Positions 10,543 through 19,074 of a stretch of 64,000 nt of DNA are shown in pieces. The notes below the pieces were generated by a model. That model was not told where the DNA came from. It was given only the letters and a program-made list of their open reading frames with translations, and ran no database searches. The position numbers and the translations under genes were made by a program. Numbering within the stretch: position 1 is the stretch's first letter; the number at the start of each line of letters is the position of its first letter. The DNA comes from DYRB01 sp963802205. Lineage in GTDB: Bacteria > Pseudomonadota > Gammaproteobacteria > Chromatiales > Chromatiaceae. The DNA is taken from the NCBI GenBank assembly GCA_963802205.1, contig CAWDHW010000032.1:248001-312000 (forward strand), read 5' to 3'.

Positions 10543-10766
10543 GCCGGAGCCTCGTCCAACACGGCCCACGCTAACGAAATAGGCCGGGTTGTCACTCTGG
10601 GTCGCCAGTCGCCGTCCCGGGGCACTGTTTCGTCGTGCCCTTGTTGAGCACGAGGGCCAGAGAGCCTCCTTTGATCACGTACCGAGCCCGATGCTGTCCC
10701 CGTCGGGGCATGTCGCACTGCCCGAATCCTGGTAAATTGACGGTGAGTCACCTTCGGACCCACCCA

Positions 10767-10922
10767 TGAATGACCTCCACGACCCCGCCAGCGAGCGTCT
10801 GGCGGACCCCGCCCAGGGTCCGCCGCCGGAGCCGGGCCCGCAAGGGGACCCCATCGGGTTGGAGACGTCAGCGCGATTCGGCAATTTTCCGCAAATGAAC
10901 TCCAATAATTCAATTGGTTAGG
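10767..10922 (+). other. Possible small ORF (51 aa), doubtful
   Basis: In the 557-bp gap between the IS transposase and cbpA an ATG opens a 51-codon frame (starting MNDLHDPASERLADPAQG, ending NSNNSIG). It has no clear ribosome-binding site, is Pro/Gly/Asp-rich and is followed by a hairpin terminator. I recognise no family. It could be a truncated remnant or non-coding sequence. Apart from this, the IS end and the inverted repeat at 10888-10997, I see nothing in the gap. Confidence 0.2.
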
Positions 10923-10997
10923 TCGTTCCCGTGCGGGCCTGCGGGGTGACTCGGCCGCTCGGGGCAGGCCCTTGTCTTTGTTGGGTTCATTTGCGGA
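10888..10997. repeat. 110-bp segment bounded by 17-bp inverted repeats
   Basis: TCCGCAAATGAACTCCA (10888-10904) and TTGGGTTCATTTGCGGA (10981-10997) are inverted copies with two mismatches in 17 bp. The interior includes a strong hairpin followed by a T-rich tract. It could be a small non-autonomous element or a fossil IS end. Confidence 0.45.
10935..10980 (+). terminator. Putative Rho-independent terminator
   Basis: GGGCCTG pairs with CAGGCCC around a GC-rich loop and is followed by TTGTCTTTG. It precedes cbpA and would end transcription coming from the IS or the small ORF at 10767. Confidence 0.5.
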
Positions 10998-11049
10998 TAA
11001 CTGCCCTTTCTTAAGGTAGAAACAACACACCGGAGGGTGAGTCGCCTCT

Positions 11050-11988
11050 ATGGAATACAAGGATTATTACAAGATCCTGGGCGTCGCCCGGGACGCACCC
11101 CAAGCCGACATCAAGCGTGCCTTCCGCAAGCTCGCGCGCAAGTACCACCCGGACGTGAGCAAGGAGCCAAACGCAGAGGCACGCTTCAAGGAGGTCAACG
11201 AGGCCAACGAGGTCCTGCATGACCCGGAAAAGCGCGCCGCCTACGACGCCCTGGGCAGCGGCTGGCAGCCGGGCCAGGATTTCCGCCCGCCACCGGGGGG
11301 TGGTCGGTCCCAGCGGGAGTACCGCTTCAGCACCGATGAGACCGCCGACTTCAGCGACTTTTTCTCCAGCATTTTCGGTAACAGCGGGGGATTCCGACCC
11401 CAAGGCGGCAAGCCGCGTCCACGCCGGGGTCAGGACCAGACGGCGCGGCTGCGCATTGCCCTGGAGGACGCCTATCGGGGCGTCACCCGGCAACTCCATC
11501 TCGATGTCCCGGAATTCGACCCGGACGGACGGCCTGTGACGCACGCCCGGACACTGAATGTCCGCATCCCCGCAGGTGTCACCCAGGGCCAGCAGATCCG
11601 CCTCGCCGGCCAGGGGACTCCGGGGACCCAGGGGGCCACCGCCGGGGATCTGTTCCTCGAAATCGACCTCGAGCCGCACCCCTTTCTCCGCCCGGAGGGG
11701 CGCAACATCCACCTGAACCTGCCGGTCGCGCCCTGGGAGGCGGCCCTCGGCGCCACAGTCCCGGTGCCGACCCTGGCAGGGGCGGTCAACCTCAAGATTC
11801 CGGCCGGGACTCAGACGGGCAAGCGCATGCGCCTCAAGGGACGCGGGCTCCCCGGCGACCCCCCGGGGGATGCCTATATCGTCATCGAGGTCACAGCCCC
11901 GCCGGCCGATACGGAGGCGGCCCAGGATGCCTACCGCCGCCTGGCGGAGGCCTGCCCGTTCAACCCGCGCGCTAAGCTGGGGGTATGA
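11050..11988 (+). CDS. cbpA: Curved DNA-binding protein CbpA (DnaJ-type co-chaperone)
   Basis: DnaJ-family co-chaperone of DnaK that also binds curved DNA. The 312-residue product has an N-terminal J domain with the HPD motif (ARKYHPDVSKEP), a Gly/Phe-rich linker (FSDFFSSIFGNSGGF) and two C-terminal beta-sandwich domains (TLNVRIPAGVTQGQQIRLAG; LKIPAGTQTGKRMRLKGRGL). It has no CxxCxGxG zinc finger, which separates CbpA from DnaJ. The cbpM gene follows after 3 bp. Confidence 0.95.
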   Translation: MEYKDYYKILGVARDAPQADIKRAFRKLARKYHPDVSKEPNAEARFKEVNEANEVLHDPEKRAAYDALGSGWQPGQDFRPPPGGGRSQREYRFSTDETADFSDFFSSIFGNSGGFRPQGGKPRPRRGQDQTARLRIALEDAYRGVTRQLHLDVPEFDPDGRPVTHARTLNVRIPAGVTQGQQIRLAGQGTPGTQGATAGDLFLEIDLEPHPFLRPEGRNIHLNLPVAPWEAALGATVPVPTLAGAVNLKIPAGTQTGKRMRLKGRGLPGDPPGDAYIVIEVTAPPADTEAAQDAYRRLAEACPFNPRAKLGV

Positions 11989-11991
11989 GCC

Positions 11992-12312
11992 ATGCACGCG
12001 AATCCAAACGATCTGGAAGGCGTCGTCCTGGACGAGCACGTCACTGTCACCTTCACTGAGCTGACCCAGTTGTGCCGGTCGGATGATCGCATCGTCCTGC
12101 TCATGGTGGCGGAGGGCGTCTTGCATCCCCAGGGTAGCCGCGCCGAGGACTGGCGGTTCAACGGCTGCGAGATTCGCCGCGCCCGCCGCGCCCTGCGCCT
12201 GCAACGGGATCTCGACCTCAACCTGGCCGGGGCCGCCCTGGCGCTGGACCTTCTCGACGAGATCGAGGCCCTGCGCCTGCGTATCTGCGCCTTGGAGGCC
12301 CACGCCCGATGA
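11992..12312 (+). CDS. cbpM: Chaperone modulatory protein CbpM
   Basis: Small MerR-like anti-co-chaperone that binds the J domain of CbpA and blocks its activity. The 106-residue product has a helix-turn-helix-like segment (VTFTELTQLCRSDDRIVLLM then VAEGVLHPQG) and a C-terminal leucine-rich helix (LNLAGAALALDLLDEIEALR). Position 3 bp after cbpA and length match known CbpM. Its stop overlaps the next ATG (12309) by 4 bp. Confidence 0.9.
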   Translation: MHANPNDLEGVVLDEHVTVTFTELTQLCRSDDRIVLLMVAEGVLHPQGSRAEDWRFNGCEIRRARRALRLQRDLDLNLAGAALALDLLDEIEALRLRICALEAHAR

Positions 12313-13492
12313 CCACCCCTGAGATCCTCGGCCAACTCGGCAGCCTGCACCAGTTGCTGCGCGACCTCGTGCATGAGGAGCGCGACGACCGCATTCCCGT
12401 CCCTGGGCTTGGCACCCTCGGTTGGCACCTTGGCCAGTCGGTCTATCGCGAGGTCTACTGGCTGCGCGAGGTTGTCGCCGGGGAGTCAGACCTAACCGCC
12501 CGGGTCCGCCACATCTTCGGCCCCGGGGACTTGGACCTGGGTGCACGCTGCGCCTTGCTTCCGCCGCCTGATCACCTGCTGCAATGGGCCGCGCAGGCCC
12601 AGGACGAGGACCTGCGCCGCCTGGCCACCCCCGGCGCTCTGCCGCTGCATGCCCTGCTCCGGGAGGATCGCCTCGCCTGGTACCTGCTTCAGCAGACCGC
12701 AAAAGACTACGAGCGCATGCTCTCGGTTCGGCTGGTCCGCGCCCTCGAGGCCAGGGGGGAGACCCCTATCTTGTCGCCGCCCCGCTGGAGCCTGCGTCTT
12801 TCCTGGTGGACACTTTGGCTGAGGTCACTCAGGGCCACTATCGGGTCGGCTCCCGCCAGGAGCCCTTCGCCTATGCCAACGAGCTTCCGCCCCTGGCGGT
12901 GGAGCTGTCGAGCTTCCGTATCGCCGTGCAGCCTGCGAGTAATGCCCAATACCTCGCCTTTATGCGGGCCGGCGGCTACGACGACGGCACCCTGTGGGAC
13001 GAGCCAGGACGCGCCTGGCTCGCCGCCGGCGGGGCCGGTTCCGCGGCGCCGCTGCATTGGCGGCGGGACCCCAAGGGGCGCTGGTACGGACTTGGACTTG
13101 CCGGTCCGGGCGACCTTCCCGCGGACCAGCCGGTGTCAGGGGTAAACCGCCACGAGGCCCAGGCCTATGCCAACTGGGTCGCGGCCCAGGGTGGGGCCGG
13201 CGCGGGGGCCGTGCTACAGCACGAATACCAGTGGGAGGTCGCCGCCCGCTCTGGCGCCATCGCGGGCGTCGGGCGGGCCTGGGAGTGGTGTTCGAACCCT
13301 TTCCACCCCTACCCGGACTATGTCGCCTTCCCGAGGCCGGGTGACGACCCCTTCGATGCCGGTTACTCCAGCCTGCGCGGCGGCTGTCTGCACACCCAGC
13401 GCTGCCTGCGCCGAGCCAGCCTACGCCACTTTGCCGATCCGGCCGAGCGGCACGGCTTCGCCGGCATCCGATTGGTCTTTCCGCCGGGCTGA
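12309..13492 (+). pseudogene. EgtB/SUMF1-like nonheme-iron enzyme, one frameshift
   Basis: An N-terminal DinB-like four-helix region (GTLGWHLGQSVYREVYWLRE) is joined to a formylglycine-generating-enzyme-like C-terminal domain (FRIAVQPASNAQYLAFM; HEYQWEVAARSG; GRAWEWCSNPFHPYPDY; AGYSSLRGGC; FAGIRLVF). This is the layout of EgtB/SenA-type sulfoxide synthases. The two parts are in different frames. Adding one G to the G6 run at about 12754-12759 restores continuity into GDPYLVAAPLEPASFLVDTL, giving about 394 residues. The HxxxH iron pair usual in EgtB is not evident, so the reaction is uncertain. The ATG overlaps the cbpM stop, implying coupling with cbpAM. Confidence 0.75.
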
Positions 13493-13643
13493 GGTCCGCA
13501 CGTCAACCCCATCTTGCTCCGCGGGAGGATCTCGGGGCTCTGGATGCAACGCCAGACCCGTCTGCACCCGCCGTGGCTGGCTCCTATTCCGCCTCTGAAC
13601 TAAGGATGGAATGGAAAGAACGCCCGACGCTGGTGGTATCCGT

Positions 13644-15494
13644 TCAATCCAGTTGGGACAGATCCCGCACCGCCCCACGGGCCGCACTGGTGGTCAGGGC
13701 CGCATAGGCGCGCAGGGCCACCGAGACCGGGCGCTGACGGTCCACCGGCTTCCAGGCAGCCGCACCTAGGGCCTCCATGGCGCGACGCCGCTCCGCCAGG
13801 GTAGCCGGAGCCACCAGCAGTTCGATGCGGCGCTGCGGGATGTCGATGGCGATCTGGTCGCCCTCTTGCACCAGGGCGATGGTCCCTCCCTCCGCGGCCT
13901 CCGGGGAGATGTGCCCGATGGATAGCCCGGAGGTCCCGCCTGAGAAGCGCCCGTCGGTGACCAGGGCACACGCCTTGCCGAGCCCCTTGGATTTGAGATA
14001 ACTGGTGGGGTAGAGCATCTCCTGCATGCCTGGACCGCCCTTGGGCCCCTCGTAACGGATCAGGACGACATCCCCCGCCGCCACGCCGTCGGCGAGGATG
14101 GCCTCCACCGCCGCGTCCTGGCTCTCGAAGATCCGCGCCGGGCCGGTGAAGGTCAGGTTGCTGGCATCCACCCCGGCGGTCTTGACGATGCAGCCGTGCT
14201 CGGCGAGGTTGCCGAACAGGACCGCCAGGCCGCCATCGCGGCTGTAGGCGTGCTCCATATCCCGGATGCAGCCCTCGCTACGGTCCAGATCCAGAGCCGG
14301 CCACTGGCGGGACTGGCTGAAGGCGACCTGGGTGGGGACCCCGCCCGGCGCCGCCAGAAACCGCACCCGTGCGGCATCAGCCCCGGGCCGACGTACGTCC
14401 CAAAGCTCCAGGGCCTCCCCCAGGGTCGGGCTGTGGACCGTTGGCACATCGCGGTGGATGAGCCCGCCACGGTCGAGTTCGCCCAGGATGCCCATGACCC
14501 CTCCGGCGCGGTGGACGTCTTCCATGTGGTACTTCTGAGTGGAAGGCGCGACCTTGCACAGGTTGGGCACCTTGCGGCTTAAGGCGTCCATGTCGGCCAT
14601 GGTGAAGTTGACCCCGGCCTCATGGGCCGCGGCCAGCAGGTGCAGGACCGTGTTGGTGGACCCGCCCATGGCGATGTCCAGGCTCATGGCGTTCTCGAAG
14701 GCCTCGCGGGTGGCGATGGAGCGCGGCAGGGCACTGGCATCGTCTTGCTCATACCAGCGCCGGGACAGGGCCACCGCCAGACGCCCGGCCTCCAGGAACA
14801 GGTCCTTGCGCAACCCATGGGTCGCCAGCAGGGAACCGTTCCCCGGCAGGCTCAAGCCGAGGGCCTCGGTGAGGCAGTTCATGGAGTTGGCCGTGAACAT
14901 CCCGGAACAGGACCCGCAGGTGGGGCAGGCGGAGCGCTCGATGGCCGCGACGTCGCTGTCGCTCTCTGTCGGGTCGGCGGCGGAGACCATGGCGTCCACC
15001 AGGTCGAGCTTCAGCTCCCCGCGATTGCCCAGAAGGACCTTGCCCGCCTCCATGGGCCCGCCGGAGACGAAGACGGCGGGGATGTTGAGCCGCAGGGCGG
15101 CCATGAGCATCCCGGGGGTGATCTTGTCGCAGTTGGAGATGCACACCAGGGCATCGGCGCAGTGGGCGTTGACCATGTACTCGACGGAGTCGGCAATCAG
15201 GTCCCGGGAGGGTAGGGAATAGAGCATGCCGCCGTGGCCCATGGCGATGCCGTCGTCCACGGCAATGGTGTTGAATTCCTTGGCCACCCCCCCGGCCGCC
15301 TCGATCTCCCGGGCGACGAGTTGGCCCATGTCCTTCAGGTGCACATGCCCCGGAACGAACTGGGTGAAGGAGTTGGCCACGGCGATGATGGGCTTGTCGA
15401 AGTCGCCATCCTTCATGCCGGTGGCGCGCCACAGGGCGCGGGCGCCGGCCATGTTGCGACCTTGGGTCGTGGTGCGGGAGCGATAGGCAGGCAT
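13644..15494 (-). CDS. ilvD: Dihydroxy-acid dehydratase IlvD
   Basis: Fe-S dehydratase of valine/isoleucine synthesis that converts 2,3-dihydroxy acids to 2-keto acids. From the ATG at 15494 the protein has 616 residues, the same as E. coli IlvD. Cluster cysteines are visible in CISNCDKITPGMLMA and CPTCGSCSGMFTANSMN. Other motifs are AMGGSTNTVLHLLAAAHEAG, YEGPKGGPGMQEML and DGRFSGGTSGLSIGHISPEA. It stands alone, 44 kb from ilvIHC. Confidence 0.97.
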   Translation of the reverse strand: MPAYRSRTTTQGRNMAGARALWRATGMKDGDFDKPIIAVANSFTQFVPGHVHLKDMGQLVAREIEAAGGVAKEFNTIAVDDGIAMGHGGMLYSLPSRDLIADSVEYMVNAHCADALVCISNCDKITPGMLMAALRLNIPAVFVSGGPMEAGKVLLGNRGELKLDLVDAMVSAADPTESDSDVAAIERSACPTCGSCSGMFTANSMNCLTEALGLSLPGNGSLLATHGLRKDLFLEAGRLAVALSRRWYEQDDASALPRSIATREAFENAMSLDIAMGGSTNTVLHLLAAAHEAGVNFTMADMDALSRKVPNLCKVAPSTQKYHMEDVHRAGGVMGILGELDRGGLIHRDVPTVHSPTLGEALELWDVRRPGADAARVRFLAAPGGVPTQVAFSQSRQWPALDLDRSEGCIRDMEHAYSRDGGLAVLFGNLAEHGCIVKTAGVDASNLTFTGPARIFESQDAAVEAILADGVAAGDVVLIRYEGPKGGPGMQEMLYPTSYLKSKGLGKACALVTDGRFSGGTSGLSIGHISPEAAEGGTIALVQEGDQIAIDIPQRRIELLVAPATLAERRRAMEALGAAAWKPVDRQRPVSVALRAYAALTTSAARGAVRDLSQLD

Positions 15495-15868
15495 GGGCGG
15501 ACTCCGAATGACAGGGCGTGAGGTCAGGCGGCAATTGTATCGGAAGGCCGACGAGGAGGACGGCCCGCTCGCCATTCTGACGGGGTGCCGCTGGCAGCCA
15601 GTCAGGCTTCCGCACCTCCTGCTCGGGCGCTGAGCCGGCGCTTGCTTGTCTCGGGTCCAGGATTCACCCAAAATCTCGCTCGGACTTCCGACCCAGCTCC
15701 GGCGATGACCACCGCCAGCGGAGGCTGGCGGCACACGGCGAGGCCGACTCGTCCCGGCGGACAAGGCTTGCCGCGAAGGTGGATCGGACGTCGCCTACGA
15801 CGAGCGCGCCGACAAGCGTTCCTTGGCGGCGATGTATCGTTTTCTGAACCAGGTCTTTGCACGCTGAG
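15495..15868. other. Intergenic region between ilvD and photolyase
   Basis: 374 bp between divergent genes. It must carry both promoters, but I could not pick convincing -35/-10 pairs. No RNA gene, repeat or supported ORF seen. Confidence 0.5.
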
Positions 15869-17317
15869 ATGCCCACCACCGCGATCATCTGGCTGCGCCG
15901 GGACCTGCGCCTGACAGACAACCCGGCCATCGATCTGGCCCTTGCACGTGGCGAGCGCCTGGTACCGGTCTATATCCAGGCCCCGGAGGAGGAGGCCCCC
16001 TGGCCGCCCGGAGCGGCCAGCCGCTGGTGGCTGCACCATAGCCTGTCTTCCCTGGATCAAGGGTTGAGGGCGCTGGGCAGCGGCCTGATACTGGCACGCG
16101 GTGACAGCCTGACGGAACTGCGTCGTATCGCCAGGGCCGTTGGCGCCGACGCCGTCTACTGGGGCCGCCTCTACGACCCCAGCACAACCACACGCGACAC
16201 CCGCATCAAGCAGGCCCTGCGCAGCGACGGGCTGCGCTGCGAGAGCCTCAAATCGCTTGTCCTGTGGGAACCCTGGGACCTGGCCACCACGGAGCGTGGT
16301 CCCTACCGCGTCTTCAGCGCCTTCTGGCGCAAGGCCGCCGCCGGTCTTGGCGTCGAGGCGCCGAGGCACGCCCCGTCGTCCCTGCCGTCGCTGCCCGACG
16401 GGCTCGACTCCTTGTCCCTGGCGGAGCTGCGACTCCTGCCGCGCATGGGTTGGGACTTGGGACTCGCAAACGCCTGGCGCCCGGGCGAGCCCGCCGCCCT
16501 GGCGGCCCTGGAGCGCTTCATCGAGCAGGCAGCGACCGATTACGCCACCGGCCGCGACCGGCCCGGGGTGCTCGGAACCTCCCGCCTCTCCGCCCATCTG
16601 CACTTTGGCGAGATAGCCCCGCGTCTGGTGGTGCAACGCTTGGGGACCTGGGTCCCCGGCGGGTTCACGGGGGCGGCGGAGCCCTTTCTGCGCGAGCTGG
16701 GCTGGCGGGAGTTCGCCAATCACCTGCTCTACCATTACCCGGACACGCCAACCGAGCCCCTGGACCGGCGCTTCGCCCGCTTCCCCTGGCGAGACCTGAC
16801 GCACGCCAGCGGCGCGGACCTGCTCGCCGCCTGGGAACGCGGTCGCACCGGCATCCCCCTGGTAGACGCCGGGATGCGCGAGTTGTGGCAGACGGGCTGG
16901 ATGCACAACCGGGTACGCATGGTCGTCGCCTCCTTCCTGACCAAGAATCTGCGCCTGCCCTGGCAGGCTGGGGCACGGTGGTTCTGGGACACCCTGGTGG
17001 ATGCTGATCTGGCGGCCAACACCCTGGGCTGGCAGTGGACCGCCGGCTGCGGGGCGGACGCCGCGCCCTACTTCCGGGTATTCAACCCGGTACTCCAGGG
17101 TGAGCGCTTCGACCCCCATGGCCCCTACGTCCGGCGCTGGTGTCCGGAGCTTGCGCGCCTCCCGGACCGCTACCTGCACCAGCCCTGGGCGGCACCGGCG
17201 GGGGTCCTGTCCGCGGCCGGGGTCCGGCTCGGGCGGGACTATCCGGCCCCGGTGGTGGACCTGGCGGAGTCCCGGCGAGAGGCCCTGGCGGCCTGGGGGC
17301 AGGTCAAGGGGGCTTGA
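15869..17317 (+). CDS. phrB: Deoxyribodipyrimidine photolyase
   Basis: Light-driven repair of cyclobutane pyrimidine dimers. The 482-residue protein (ATG at 15869; a TTG at 15857 is an alternative) has the N-terminal Rossmann-like antenna domain (TAIIWLRRDLRLTDNPAIDL) and the FAD-binding helical domain: TSRLSAHLHFGEIAPRLVV, RELGWREFANHLLYHYP, GIPLVDAGMRELWQTGWMHN, RVRMVVASFLTKNL and WQWTAGCGADAAPYFRVFNP. Length and motifs fit class I photolyases. DNA photorepair suits a light-exposed phototroph. Confidence 0.95.
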   Translation: MPTTAIIWLRRDLRLTDNPAIDLALARGERLVPVYIQAPEEEAPWPPGAASRWWLHHSLSSLDQGLRALGSGLILARGDSLTELRRIARAVGADAVYWGRLYDPSTTTRDTRIKQALRSDGLRCESLKSLVLWEPWDLATTERGPYRVFSAFWRKAAAGLGVEAPRHAPSSLPSLPDGLDSLSLAELRLLPRMGWDLGLANAWRPGEPAALAALERFIEQAATDYATGRDRPGVLGTSRLSAHLHFGEIAPRLVVQRLGTWVPGGFTGAAEPFLRELGWREFANHLLYHYPDTPTEPLDRRFARFPWRDLTHASGADLLAAWERGRTGIPLVDAGMRELWQTGWMHNRVRMVVASFLTKNLRLPWQAGARWFWDTLVDADLAANTLGWQWTAGCGADAAPYFRVFNPVLQGERFDPHGPYVRRWCPELARLPDRYLHQPWAAPAGVLSAAGVRLGRDYPAPVVDLAESRREALAAWGQVKGA

Positions 17318-17482
17318 GGCGAGGCGCGGCCGGCGGCGGTTTCAGCCTGCGGAAGGCCGAGCCAGCCTTTCGGGCGTGGGCGGTTGCTGGTACCATCCCT
17401 TCCCGCCGACGCCTTCAGAGGTCGGACAGAAAGCCGCTTTCAATCAACCAATTGGCCCAGTGCCACCGGCAGGAGTCAGGCC

Positions 17483-17965
17483 ATGTCCGAGGTGTTGTAC
17501 AACGCCCATCCCTCCATGATCCGTTCGAGGCCCTTCGCCGTCCTGCTCGCCTTTGCGGCCATGCCGTTCGGGGTAACCCTGGCCGTGATGGGCGGCAGCC
17601 TGGTGCCGCAGGCCGCGCCCGTGATGGGGGCCCTGGGCCTGCTGGTCGCCGCCTTGGGCTTCCTCACTCTGATGTTTTGGTATGTGCGGGCCAAGTCTGA
17701 CCAACTGGTCATCAAGGACGACGAGATCGTCTGGACCCACGGCCTGGTGAACAAGGGCTACACCGAGATCAGCATGGGCTCGGTGCGCACCACCCGCATC
17801 AGCCAGACTCTGTTGCAGCGCATCATGAACGCCGGGGACATCGAGATCTACACCTCCGGCGACAACCCCGAGCTGGTGGTCAAGGGGCTCCCGGACCCCA
17901 GCGAGATCCGCCGCCTGATCAAGGGTCAGCCGCCAGCCCAAACCCAACCCGCGGCGGGGGCCTAA
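17483..17965 (+). CDS. PH-domain-like membrane protein
   Basis: The 160-residue protein has two hydrophobic segments near residues 16-38 and 42-64, followed by a soluble domain like the bacterial PH (YdbS/YdbT-like) fold: DDEIVWTHGLVNKGYTEISM, then VRTTRISQTLLQRIMNAGDI and EIYTSGDNPELVVKGLPDP. The ATG at 17483 is preceded by AGGAG. It is followed after 3 bp by a small membrane protein and then TerC in the same direction, suggesting an operon. The biological role is not known. Confidence 0.75.
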   Translation: MSEVLYNAHPSMIRSRPFAVLLAFAAMPFGVTLAVMGGSLVPQAAPVMGALGLLVAALGFLTLMFWYVRAKSDQLVIKDDEIVWTHGLVNKGYTEISMGSVRTTRISQTLLQRIMNAGDIEIYTSGDNPELVVKGLPDPSEIRRLIKGQPPAQTQPAAGA

Positions 17966-17968
17966 GCC

Positions 17969-18268
17969 TTGGCCAACGGCAGCGGCTCCGATCTCAAGCT
18001 GTTCGTCCTCATCGCCCTAGTCGCGGTGGTCCTGGTGGGCCTGGGCGCAGTCTTCCTCCTGCCCCTGGGGCAGGAGGCGGTAGCCTTCATGGATCAGGGC
18101 ATCGGACTCAAGCAGGCCACCCTGTGGGGCTTTGGGACCACGGTCGCCCTTTTCGTGCTCTTCGCCTTCGTCTCGGGGGACAGCCTCATCGGCGAGGTCC
18201 AGTTTCTCCTGGGCTCATTCTTCGGCTTCTTCCTGATCCTGACCCTCCTCATCGCCTGGATTTTCTGA
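17969..18268 (+). CDS. Small membrane protein of unknown function
   Basis: A TTG start 3 bp after the PH-domain gene gives 99 residues with three hydrophobic segments (VLIALVAVVLVGLGAVFLL; TLWGFGTTVALFVLFAF; FFGFFLILTLLIAWIF). No ATG or GTG starts this frame. It fits tightly between two co-directional genes (28 bp before terC). I do not recognise the family; a membrane accessory to TerC or the PH protein is only a guess. Confidence 0.6.
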   Translation: MANGSGSDLKLFVLIALVAVVLVGLGAVFLLPLGQEAVAFMDQGIGLKQATLWGFGTTVALFVLFAFVSGDSLIGEVQFLLGSFFGFFLILTLLIAWIF

Positions 18269-18296
18269 GGCACCCCTTCAAACCCCGGAGAATCCC

Positions 18297-19058
<762 letters not shown>

Positions 19059-19074
19059 GTGCCGCTAACCCCGG

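Noticed and set aside
11011..12702. 563-codon minus-strand open frame over cbpA and cbpM
   Set aside because: Opposite-strand shadow; cbpA and cbpM on the plus strand have diagnostic J-domain and CbpM features and sensible spacing.
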